Origin: DAOQTX01 sp035340715
GTDB taxonomy: Bacteria; Bacteroidota; Bacteroidia; AKYH767-A; OLB10
NCBI GenBank assembly: GCA_035340715.1
Contig: DAOQTX010000032.1
Span: forward strand, 1-30,843
DNA: 30,843 nucleotides
Direction: 5' to 3'
Below are positions 1-5,788 of the stretch, piece by piece. The notes under the pieces were generated by a model, which worked only from the letters and a program-made list of their open reading frames with translations, had not been told where the DNA came from and did no database searches. How positions within the stretch are numbered: the first letter of the stretch is position 1; the number at the start of each line of letters is the position of its first letter. The translations under genes and the position numbers were made by a program.

Positions 1-28
1 AGAAAGGCGCTGCTCACTATCATTGGAT

Positions 29-67
29 GCCTCATAAACTCTATGAGGCCGGTCCCTTTTTTTTTGT
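29..67 (+). repeat. 39-bp direct repeat, copy 1
   Basis: It starts GCCTCATAAACTCTATGAGG, continues with CCGGTCCC-like sequence and ends in nine T then GT. The first part is a perfect hairpin: CCTCATA, loop AACTC, TATGAGG. The second copy lies 261 bp downstream with one mismatch. The hairpin followed by a T-run after a short spacer resembles a terminator-derived repeat. Confidence 0.8.
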
Positions 68-289
68 TTGTGCGATAGCAAATTTTGTTTGTTGTGGCAA
101 TGAAGGTGATCCCCCTTTATCCCCTCTCGCCTCCGATTATTATCGGGTCGAGACAAGCTACCAAGGGGGGAAGAGAGAGAGAGTACCGTATTGGGTTTGC
201 TTCCCGCTTCGTGCAAGGTGGTGTGGCTTGTCTTTTTGGTTTGGATTGAATGGCAGTTTACTTTTTTCTTTTTTTACAATTATTGCATT

Positions 290-328
290 GCCTCATAAAC
301 TCTATGATGCCGGTCCCTTTTTTTTTGT
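290..328 (+). repeat. 39-bp direct repeat, copy 2
   Basis: It is identical to copy 1 at 29-67 except for one base (GAGG to GATG), which breaks one pair in the 7-bp hairpin stem. The nine-T run is conserved. Confidence 0.8.
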
Positions 329-600
329 GCAGGTATTTTTTTTGGCTATAGAGCTGTTTAAACTTGTGGCGATGTATAATATTGCTTTTCTGGCCATAGT
401 TGCATTTATTCAACTGTGAATGTGTTGGATGGGAGCTATATGCTTAGCCATTAACCGTCTCAAAATTATCATAGTGGCGGGCATTACAGAGCAAAAAACT
501 CTTGGCAAGTACGAAGATTAATAAATCACAATGACCTATTCATAAATTTCGTTTAAAATTTATAAGAGCGGTTGGGCTATTTTCATTTGAAAGTGTATTG

Positions 601-765
601 CTATTTATTAAGTCCTTTCAATTGTTTTTCAATTTCAACCAACTTCTTGTAAAGAACTATTATTCCTAAATTCGAAGGTGGAAGACTAGGATAGTATTCC
701 TTACTCAGTTTTACGAGTTTTTCGTTGAACTCTTTTACTGCTTGATCATTAATTTCATTATTCAT
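601..765 (-). CDS. Small hypothetical protein (54 aa) downstream of katG
   Basis: A 54-codon ORF begins MNNEINDQAVKEF and ends KQLKGLNK. It lies 19 bp after the katG stop in the same direction, so it is probably co-transcribed with perR-katG. The product is charged and predicted helical at both ends, around a Pro-rich centre (YYPSLPPSN at about 25-32), with no signal peptide or transmembrane segment. I recognise no family. Codon use looks like that of the neighbouring genes. It could be a small stress-operon protein or chance; position and good reading-frame composition favour a gene. No clear Shine-Dalgarno is visible, which is common in Bacteroidota. Confidence 0.5.
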   Translation of the reverse strand: MNNEINDQAVKEFNEKLVKLSKEYYPSLPPSNLGIIVLYKKLVEIEKQLKGLNK

Positions 766-784
766 AATTAAATATATTTATACG

Positions 785-2968
785 TTAATGTTTGTAGGAA
801 ATATCATAACGGTCTGCATTCATCACCTTAACCCATGCATTTACAAAATCGTGAACAAATTTTTCCTTGTTATCGTCTTGTGCATAATGTTCACAGTATG
901 CACGCAATATTGAATTAGAACCCAATACCAAATCTACTCTTGTAGCAGTCCATTTTGTTGCTCCTGTTTTGCGATCAACAATGTTATAAAGATTTTTGCC
1001 TGCTGGCTTCCATGAAAAGTTCATATCGGTGAGATTCACAAAGAAGTCGTTGCTCAGCACACCTACCTTATCGGTAAACACTCCGTGTTTTGTTCCGTTA
1101 TAATTTGTTCCGAGTACTCGCATACCGCCAATAAGTACAATCATTTCAGGAGCAGTAAGCCCCATAAGTTGTGTGCGGTCGAGGAGCAATTCTTCAGGTT
1201 GAGCAGCATAATCCTTTTTCTGCCAGTTGCGAAATCCATCATGAATCGGTTCTAACACTGCCCACGATTCCGCATCAGTCATTTCCTGAGTAGCATCCCC
1301 ACGTCCTTCGGCAAACGGAATTTTAATTTTAACACCTGCATCATTTGCAGCTTTTTCAACCGCAGCCATTCCGCCAACTACAATTAAATCTGCCATACTC
1401 ACTTTTGTTCCAAATGCATTTTGAATTTCAGAAAGTTTGTTCAACACTTTTTCCAATCGTGCTGGTTCGTTGCCTTCCCAGTTTTTCATTGGAGAAAGAC
1501 GAATGCGTGCACCATTTGCACCACCGCGAAAATCCGAACTGCGGAACGTGCGGGCACTGTCCCATGCAGTATTGATGAGTTCAGCACTTGTTAATCCGCT
1601 TGATAGAATTTTTGTTTTCAATTCTTCCACTTCTGCATCAGTCAATTTGTATCCGGTTGTAGGAATCGGGTCTTGCCAAATCAAATCTTCTTTTGGCGCA
1701 TCTGCTCCGAGGTAACGGCTGCGTGGGCCCAAATCTCGATGCGTAAGTTTGAACCATGCACGTGCAAAGGTTTTTTCGAAGTATTCAGGATCCTTTAAAA
1801 ACTTTTCTGAAATTTTTCTGTATGCAGGATCCATCTTCATGGCCATATCAGCATCGGTCATAATCGGATTTCTTTTAACCGCTGGATTGTGTGCATCAAC
1901 CGGTTTGTCTTCTTCCTTTATGTTGATTGGCTCCCACTGATTGGCCCCGGCAGGACTCTTCCTTAATTCCCAATCATAGTTGAGCAATAAATGAAAGTAA
2001 GTATGATTCCATTTGTTCGGAGTGGTTGTCCATGCTCCTTCCAAACCACTCGTTACGGTATCACCGGCATTTCCATTTCCAGTCGGATTCATCCAGCCAA
2101 AGCCTTGTGTTTCTATTTGTGCGGTTTCAGGATTCGGTCCAAGCTTACCGGCATCACCATTGCCATGGGCTTTACCAACAGTGTGACCGCCTGCGGTGAG
2201 TGCAACAGTTTCTTCATCGTTCATCGCCATGCGTTTAAAAGTAATGCGAACATCTTTTGCTGTTTTCAACGGATCGGGTTTTCCATCTACACCTTCGGGG
2301 TTAACATAAATCAACCCCATTTGAACAGCAGCAAGCGGATTCTCCAAAGACTCACTGTTGCCGTTTTCTTCATAGCGAGATTTTCCCAGCCATTCTTTTT
2401 CTGAACCCCAGTAAATATCTTTTTCAGGAGCCCAAATGTCCTCTCTTCCTCCGGAAAAGCCGAAAGTTTTGAATCCCATGGATTCGTAAGCCATGTTGCC
2501 AGCAAGGATGAACAAGTCAGCCCATGAAATTTTGTTGCCGTATTTTTTCTTGATTGGCCACAACAACCTGCGTGCTTTGTCAAGGTTTGCATTATCGGGC
2601 CAACTGTTAAGAGGAGCAAAACGCTGATTGCCTGTGTTGGCCCCACCGCGCCCATCAGCCAAGCGATATGTTCCTGCGGCATGCCATGCCATTCGAATCA
2701 TCAATCCGCCATAGTGACCCCAGTCGGCTGGCCACCAATCCTGACTCTCGGTCATTAATTTTTTTAAATCATTCTTTACCGCTTCTAAGTCGAGTTTTTT
2801 AAACTCTTCTCTGTAATTAAATCCTTTGCTGTTTGGATCTGTTTTGGTGTCGTGCTGATGAAGAATATCAAGGTTTAGTGTGTTAGGCCACCAACTTAGC
2901 ACCGAATCTTTTGTTTCTGTAACAGCACCGTGATGTACGGGGCATTTTCCTTTGAGTGTTGTATTCAT
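785..2968 (-). CDS. katG: Catalase-peroxidase KatG
   Basis: This is a full-length (727 aa) bifunctional haem catalase-peroxidase that breaks down hydrogen peroxide and can oxidise small donors. Visible active-site residues are distal R92, W95 and H96 (RMAWH) and proximal H262 (GGHTVGKAHG). The family's Met-Tyr-Trp adduct, needed for catalase activity, would be W95, Y221 (LIYVNPEG) and M247 (KRMAMN), with spacing matching the M. tuberculosis and E. coli enzymes. The second, non-haem peroxidase-like half is present to the C-terminus. The start codon overlaps the stop of the upstream PerR-like gene by 4 bp (ATGA), implying translational coupling and peroxide control. No signal peptide, so it should be cytoplasmic. 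Confidence 0.97.
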   Translation of the reverse strand: MNTTLKGKCPVHHGAVTETKDSVLSWWPNTLNLDILHQHDTKTDPNSKGFNYREEFKKLDLEAVKNDLKKLMTESQDWWPADWGHYGGLMIRMAWHAAGTYRLADGRGGANTGNQRFAPLNSWPDNANLDKARRLLWPIKKKYGNKISWADLFILAGNMAYESMGFKTFGFSGGREDIWAPEKDIYWGSEKEWLGKSRYEENGNSESLENPLAAVQMGLIYVNPEGVDGKPDPLKTAKDVRITFKRMAMNDEETVALTAGGHTVGKAHGNGDAGKLGPNPETAQIETQGFGWMNPTGNGNAGDTVTSGLEGAWTTTPNKWNHTYFHLLLNYDWELRKSPAGANQWEPINIKEEDKPVDAHNPAVKRNPIMTDADMAMKMDPAYRKISEKFLKDPEYFEKTFARAWFKLTHRDLGPRSRYLGADAPKEDLIWQDPIPTTGYKLTDAEVEELKTKILSSGLTSAELINTAWDSARTFRSSDFRGGANGARIRLSPMKNWEGNEPARLEKVLNKLSEIQNAFGTKVSMADLIVVGGMAAVEKAANDAGVKIKIPFAEGRGDATQEMTDAESWAVLEPIHDGFRNWQKKDYAAQPEELLLDRTQLMGLTAPEMIVLIGGMRVLGTNYNGTKHGVFTDKVGVLSNDFFVNLTDMNFSWKPAGKNLYNIVDRKTGATKWTATRVDLVLGSNSILRAYCEHYAQDDNKEKFVHDFVNAWVKVMNADRYDISYKH

Positions 2969-3399
2969 ATTTCAAATTTATTTTTTTTGCTTTTGAATTT
3001 TCCTGATATCTGTAGTTTGATTTCTTTTATATTGAAGTTTTTAATTTTTTTCTTACGGAAATAATTTGTGATGAGTTTATCTAAATTTTCATCTTCGTAA
3101 TCTTCAATACGGTCAGTATCTGAACAATAGAGATGATGATGACTGTGCATCATTGCATCGTAGCGCATGATATCTCGCTCGGTTTTTACTTTTTTTATTA
3201 AATTATTTTCAGTTAGGCAATCCAATACTTTATAAACTGTAGCTACAGAAATGTTGGGATGATTTTTCCGGATGTAATCAATAATATTTTCTGCTGTGGG
3301 ATGATTGTTCAGTTTGCAGATGGCCTCATAAATGGCCACCCGTTGCGGAGTAACTTTCAGCTGTTTCTCCTGTAAGCGAGTTCGAAATATATCTGTCAC
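2965..3399 (-). CDS. perR: PerR-like Fur-family peroxide-sensing repressor
   Basis: This 144-aa protein has a winged-helix domain (about 1-80) and a Fur-type dimerisation/metal domain. The regulatory metal site of PerR is fully conserved with a constant offset: H33, D81, H87, H89 and D100. An Asp at the last position is the PerR-like choice associated with peroxide sensing by metal-catalysed His oxidation. The structural Cys4 zinc site is lost: only C92 remains, the partner position is T95, and there is no C-terminal CxxC. It is the first gene of an operon with katG, its expected target. A -7 element at 3423-3430 sits inside an inverted repeat that may be its operator. A Fur or Zur role is less likely given the katG linkage. 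Confidence 0.88.
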   Translation of the reverse strand: MTDIFRTRLQEKQLKVTPQRVAIYEAICKLNNHPTAENIIDYIRKNHPNISVATVYKVLDCLTENNLIKKVKTERDIMRYDAMMHSHHHLYCSDTDRIEDYEDENLDKLITNYFRKKKIKNFNIKEIKLQISGKFKSKKNKFEI

Positions 3400-3410
3400 T
3401 TTATTAAAAT

Positions 3411-3438
3411 AGAATTAGTAGGCAAAGATAATAATTCT
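3411..3438 (-). promoter_or_regulatory. Candidate perR-katG promoter with flanking inverted repeat
   Basis: On the minus strand TATCTTTG (3430-3423) matches the Bacteroidota -7 consensus TAnnTTTG and gives a leader of roughly 20 nt before the perR ATG at 3399. A 7-bp inverted repeat, AGAATTA (3411-3417) and TAATTCT (3432-3438), brackets it and is a plausible operator for autoregulation. It does not match the classic Bacillus PerR box closely. Confidence 0.5.
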
Positions 3439-3495
3439 CCTTTAAGAAAAATTAACTTTTATAAAGTATTACGTTATTGGTAGTAAATTATATTC

Positions 3496-3617
3496 GCATA
3501 GCGGTTTGTGAATAGCGGTATTTTTACCTCATAAATTAAATAGAAGAAAGCACTTGAACCTACCACAAAACTGTCTGCGTAGCACGAAAACCCGCTATTG
3601 CAAATGTGCTGTTAGCT
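3496..3617 (-). repeat. Decayed third attC-like site
   Basis: Read on the minus strand, it begins AGCTAAC (3617-3611), then TTTGC and AATAGCGG, a roughly 70-nt loop, CCGCTATT (3518-3511), CACAAA, and ends GCTATGC (3502-3496). The AATAGCGG/CCGCTATT stem is perfect and extends as TTTG/CAAA past a bulge. The end resembles the GTTATGC of the stronger site but the invariant GTT is GCT. No gene lies between it and the 3751-3899 site. I read it as the remnant of an empty or decayed terminal cassette. Confidence 0.4.
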
Positions 3618-3703
3618 GCTTCATTTTTTCTACTAAGCAAATAATGGGTAAAACTCATTACAAGGTTTAATAAGATTTCCTCCAATTTACATTGTTAATA
3701 TGT

Positions 3704-3743
3704 ATCCTGCTCTGCACTTAAAGGTGTGGGGCAGGATTTTTTT
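3704..3743 (+). terminator. Orphan intrinsic-terminator-like hairpin
   Basis: ATCCTGC (3704-3710) pairs with GCAGGAT (3731-3737), with a partly paired interior and a T7 run, followed by ten G. No plus-strand gene lies upstream for it to terminate. Its sequence is closely related to minus-strand hairpins at about 8109-8150 and 7748-7787, all sharing TCCTGCTCTGYAC. Confidence 0.55.
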
Positions 3744-3750
3744 GGGGGGG

Positions 3751-3899
3751 GGGTAACGAAGAAGGAGTTAAAGAAGTAAAAAAAGAAGGGATTAGAAGCA
3801 CAACTGTTCGTTTACCAATACTGTTTTTTAGAAGCTCAACTGTTCGATTATCTATCAAAGCCCTTCTTTTTTTTATTTCGTTTAAGCTTTATGTTATGC
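3751..3899 (-). repeat. attC-like recombination site of cassette 2 (149 bp)
   Basis: Minus-strand order: R'' GCATAAC (3899-3893), ATAAAGCTTAAAC, a long stem ending GAAGGG, a loop of about 70 nt, then CCCTTCTTTTTTT, TTTAAC and R' GTTACCC (3757-3751). A 13-bp perfect stem (3778-3790 with 3861-3873) is extended by TTAAA/TTTAA pairing with a single extra base. The R'' box is the exact complement of the cassette 2 start (GTTATGC at 5646-5640). The loop contains a 22-bp near-perfect direct repeat (3793-3814, 3829-3850; two mismatches). The 5' arm is very similar to that of the site at 5640-5788, and both sites are exactly 149 bp. Confidence 0.65.
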
Positions 3900-3909
3900 G
3901 TTCGTGCTA

Positions 3910-4890
3910 CTATTGTTTACCTTTTTGCAAAATTTGCACTATCTCTTTATAGCCACTTTGTTCAGCAAGTTTTAGTGCAGTCCATCCTTTTGAATCAATT
4001 GAAGTATCTGCCCCTTGTTGAACCAAATACTCTACTATATTAGGTTTGTTTCCTTGAACGGCAAGCATAAGTGGTGTTTCTCCAAAATTACCTTTTGAAT
4101 TGATGTTAGCACCTGCATCAATTAATAACCTAGCTAATTCAAGTTGACCAAGATAGCTAGCCTTATGTAGCGTTGTGTGGCCGTTATTATCTTTTGCTTC
4201 AAGATTCGCTTTCTTCTCAATTAATAATTTCGCTGTGGATATGAGCGCTCCGTCTTTATGTGCAGTGGACATGAGTGGAGTTCCGTTTACTTTTCCTCCT
4301 TGGATATTTATGTTTGCTCCTTTTGAGATTAAAAATTTTGCAGCTTTTTCATTCGCAAAATAAAGTGCAATTTGTAGAACAGATTCTCCTTTATTGAAAT
4401 CTTGGATAGAATTTATAGAGTTGACATCAACTCCATTTGCAATAAATGAACTAATCTTATTTGTCAAATTATATCTTGCCGCTAAAAAAATATCCCAGTC
4501 TTTATCACAATATTTTAAGTTTACATTAAATTGTTTTGTTCGTTTTACAACCATTTCAAATGGCTCACCTAAATGATCAACTAATTCCTTCTTGTCATGA
4601 GGAATTAAATTTTCACAGCCTTTGTAGGTAAAAAACTCATTCATAGTTAAACTAAGAGTGTCCGTTGATTTAACACCTAAAACACTGTAAAGCCAATTAT
4701 CTGAACTGAAGAGGAATAAATTGTTTTTGACACCAAGAATAGATCCTTCCACATAGATATCAGCATTGCCCTCATTTGTAGGAACAATATTATCAACGGA
4801 AAAAAAAGATTTTGTTTGTGATAATGCATGGAAAGAAAATGATTGTAAAAAAATCATTAGCATTAATAATCTTACTGAGTTTTTCATCAT
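3910..4890 (-). CDS. Secreted ankyrin-repeat protein
   Basis: This 326-aa protein has an N-terminal signal peptide (about 1-24, hydrophobic core LLMLMIFLQSF, cleavage near ALSQ), so it is exported to the periplasm or cell surface. Residues 25-130 form a region I do not recognise. Residues 133-326 contain about six ankyrin repeats with the usual TPLM-A...LL...GAN pattern (GTPLMSTAHKDG, GHTTLHKASYLG, GETPLMLAVQGN, GWTALKLAEQSG). Ankyrin arrays bind proteins; the partner is unknown. It is the second gene of putative integron cassette 2, 86 bp after the lipoprotein gene, preceded by a copy of the 38-bp leader repeat. The attC-like site begins 10 bp past its stop. The initiator may be Met1 or Met2 (MMKN). 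Confidence 0.85.
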   Translation of the reverse strand: MMKNSVRLLMLMIFLQSFSFHALSQTKSFFSVDNIVPTNEGNADIYVEGSILGVKNNLFLFSSDNWLYSVLGVKSTDTLSLTMNEFFTYKGCENLIPHDKKELVDHLGEPFEMVVKRTKQFNVNLKYCDKDWDIFLAARYNLTNKISSFIANGVDVNSINSIQDFNKGESVLQIALYFANEKAAKFLISKGANINIQGGKVNGTPLMSTAHKDGALISTAKLLIEKKANLEAKDNNGHTTLHKASYLGQLELARLLIDAGANINSKGNFGETPLMLAVQGNKPNIVEYLVQQGADTSIDSKGWTALKLAEQSGYKEIVQILQKGKQ

Positions 4891-4902
4891 ATGTTACTTT
4901 AA

Positions 4903-4940
4903 GTTGCTTACTCTATTCGGTTTTCGGCTTTCCCCGTTTA
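4903..4940 (-). repeat. 38-bp leader repeat, copy upstream of ankyrin gene
   Basis: The plus strand reads GTTGCTTACTCTATTCGG, then TTTTCGGCTTTCCCCG-like sequence. It matches 5534-5571 with a few substitutions. On the coding strand it lies just upstream of the ankyrin start, so it could be a shared leader, promoter part or a scar of cassette duplication. Confidence 0.65.
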
Positions 4941-4976
4941 TTATATCATTCAGCATTTTAGAAATAGAATTTTAAT

Positions 4977-5510
4977 CTATTGTGACGGAGTCACAAATCC
5001 ATAGTTATACCCCGTAAAATTGCCTATTGTTGCTGTATAATGACGGTCAATTACAAGTACACTCCATCCTTTACTTTTACCATTAATATTATACTGGACT
5101 GACCACAGATATACCGAGTTAGGCTCTAATATATTTTCCAATTGATAAAAAGGTTCTTTTATATTCGTTTTCGTAAAATTATTAGAAGTCAAATATTTGT
5201 TTGGAGAAGGAATCCCTGGGTAAAAATTTCTACCTTTCTTCTCTTTATTTTTTTTAAAATATTTCTCATCTACATTAATTTTCCAAATAGTTATGTCATA
5301 TGTTATTGTTGCATTTGATTTAACTTTTGGCTTCCAACTTAGAGTTGGTTTTAAACTATCAATCACTGGATATAAAGTTTGTTTTGTTGGTCCTAACTCA
5401 GGATTTGTTGGTTTTAGCCCAAAGTAAGTCCGACAGCTTGTATTTAGCAGAATAATAAGGCTAAAAGTAAATAGCACATTTGGTTTAAGGTTCTCTAAAA
5501 CTTTTTTCAT
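4977..5510 (-). CDS. Lipoprotein with fibronectin-III-like fold
   Basis: This 177-aa protein has a lipoprotein signal: basic N-terminus, hydrophobic VLFTFSLIILL and lipobox LNTSC with C26 as the lipidated residue. After a Pro-rich linker, residues about 50-177 show a beta-sandwich pattern (LKPTLSWKP, YDITIWKI, LEPNSVYLWSVQYN), which resembles FnIII-like domains of Bacteroidota envelope proteins. I cannot assign a function. It is the first gene of putative cassette 2, about 135 bp inside the cassette start, with a -7 element (5603-5610) and the leader repeat between. The third exported product of the integron region supports an envelope-related cargo. Confidence 0.75.
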   Translation of the reverse strand: MKKVLENLKPNVLFTFSLIILLNTSCRTYFGLKPTNPELGPTKQTLYPVIDSLKPTLSWKPKVKSNATITYDITIWKINVDEKYFKKNKEKKGRNFYPGIPSPNKYLTSNNFTKTNIKEPFYQLENILEPNSVYLWSVQYNINGKSKGWSVLVIDRHYTATIGNFTGYNYGFVTPSQ

Positions 5511-5533
5511 TGGTATAATGATTTTGAGTTTTT

Positions 5534-5571
5534 GTTGCCTACTCTATTCGGTTTTCAGCATCTCCGTTTTT
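5534..5571 (-). repeat. 38-bp leader repeat, copy upstream of lipoprotein gene
   Basis: The plus strand reads GTTGCCTACTCTATTCGG, then TTTTCAGCATCTCCGTT-like sequence; it is the partner of 4903-4940. It lies between the -7 element at 5603-5610 and the lipoprotein ATG at 5510, within the predicted 5' untranslated leader. Confidence 0.65.
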
Positions 5572-5602
5572 ATTTTTAGTTTGTCAAAGTTAATTTCTTG
5601 CA

Positions 5603-5610
5603 CAAATGTA
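5603..5610 (-). promoter_or_regulatory. -7 promoter element of cassette 2
   Basis: TACATTTG on the minus strand matches TAnnTTTG exactly. It lies about 35 bp inside the cassette 2 start, with TTGG 18 bp upstream as a possible -33 element. It would give cassette 2 its own promoter and a leader of about 90 nt containing the 38-bp repeat. Confidence 0.5.
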
Positions 5611-5639
5611 TCAAGTTCGCACTGTCGCCCAAGCATGAC

Positions 5640-5788
5640 GCATAACGGTTGGAAGATTTACGATGTTTTTAAAAGCAGGGTTGAAGAGCGCGTCTCTTTC
5701 CCTCGCACGAATGTATATTGAAACCATAAATCTTTCCTTTTCAATAAAGCCCTGCTTTTAAAAATATTCTTAAATCTTTATGTTATCT
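5640..5788 (-). repeat. attC-like recombination site of cassette 1 (149 bp)
   Basis: Minus-strand order: R'' AGATAAC (5788-5782), ATAAAGATTTAAG, a long stem ending AAAAGCAGGG, a loop of about 70 nt, CCCTGCTTTTAAAAA (5764-5750 pairs with 5680-5666 as a 15-bp perfect stem), TAAATCTT, CCAACC and R' GTTATGC (5646-5640). AAGATTTA and TAAATCTT form the L box pair with extra unpaired bases between, as in integron attC sites. Length and 5' arm match the 3751-3899 site. Confidence 0.65.

Larger units (their letters stand above)
1..600. other. Gene-poor region with repeats, no supported gene
   Basis: This stretch lies downstream of the perR-katG operon and holds no convincing gene. The 130-codon open frame at 27-419 is low-complexity, has no recognisable domain and spans two copies of a DNA repeat, so I read it as chance. 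Visible structure: a 39-bp direct repeat (29-67 and 290-328), a small hairpin CCGAT-TATT-ATCGG at 133-146, a C-rich tract (111-125) facing a G-rich tract (163-171) that could pair, and a GA-rich run at 171-182. The composition looks like a decayed mobile or intergenic repeat unit rather than coding DNA. Confidence 0.6.
3400..3909. other. Non-coding stretch between perR and the ankyrin gene
   Basis: No gene is seen here. It holds the perR promoter (near 3423-3438), a decayed attC-like site (3496-3617), an orphan hairpin with T-run (3704-3743), a run of ten G (3744-3753) and the attC-like site that closes cassette 2 (3751-3899). Confidence 0.7.
3757..5645 (-). mobile_element. Putative integron cassette 2 (lipoprotein and ankyrin genes)
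   Basis: This is the minus-strand unit from the cut inside GTTATGC (5646/5645) to the G of GTTACCC at 3757. It carries its own -7 element near its start, two genes in one direction, and the attC-like site at its 3' end. A 38-bp sequence is repeated upstream of both genes, suggesting that two cassettes fused and lost the attC between them. Its start and R'' box are perfectly complementary. Confidence 0.55.

Noticed and set aside
27..419. 130-codon open frame at the window start
   Set aside because: It is low-complexity, runs through both copies of a 39-bp hairpin repeat (so the same peptide appears twice), has no domain and no promoter.
1345..2404. Several open frames on the plus strand inside katG
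   Set aside because: They are antisense shadows of a certain gene with no domains of their own.
3751..3899. Simple bidirectional terminator for the ankyrin gene
   Set aside because: A 70-nt loop, bulged stems and core boxes matching a second 149-bp site fit attC organisation better than a terminator.
3751..5788. CRISPR array as explanation of the repeats
   Set aside because: The repeats are two long hairpin structures around genes, not short regular repeats with spacers, and no cas gene is present.
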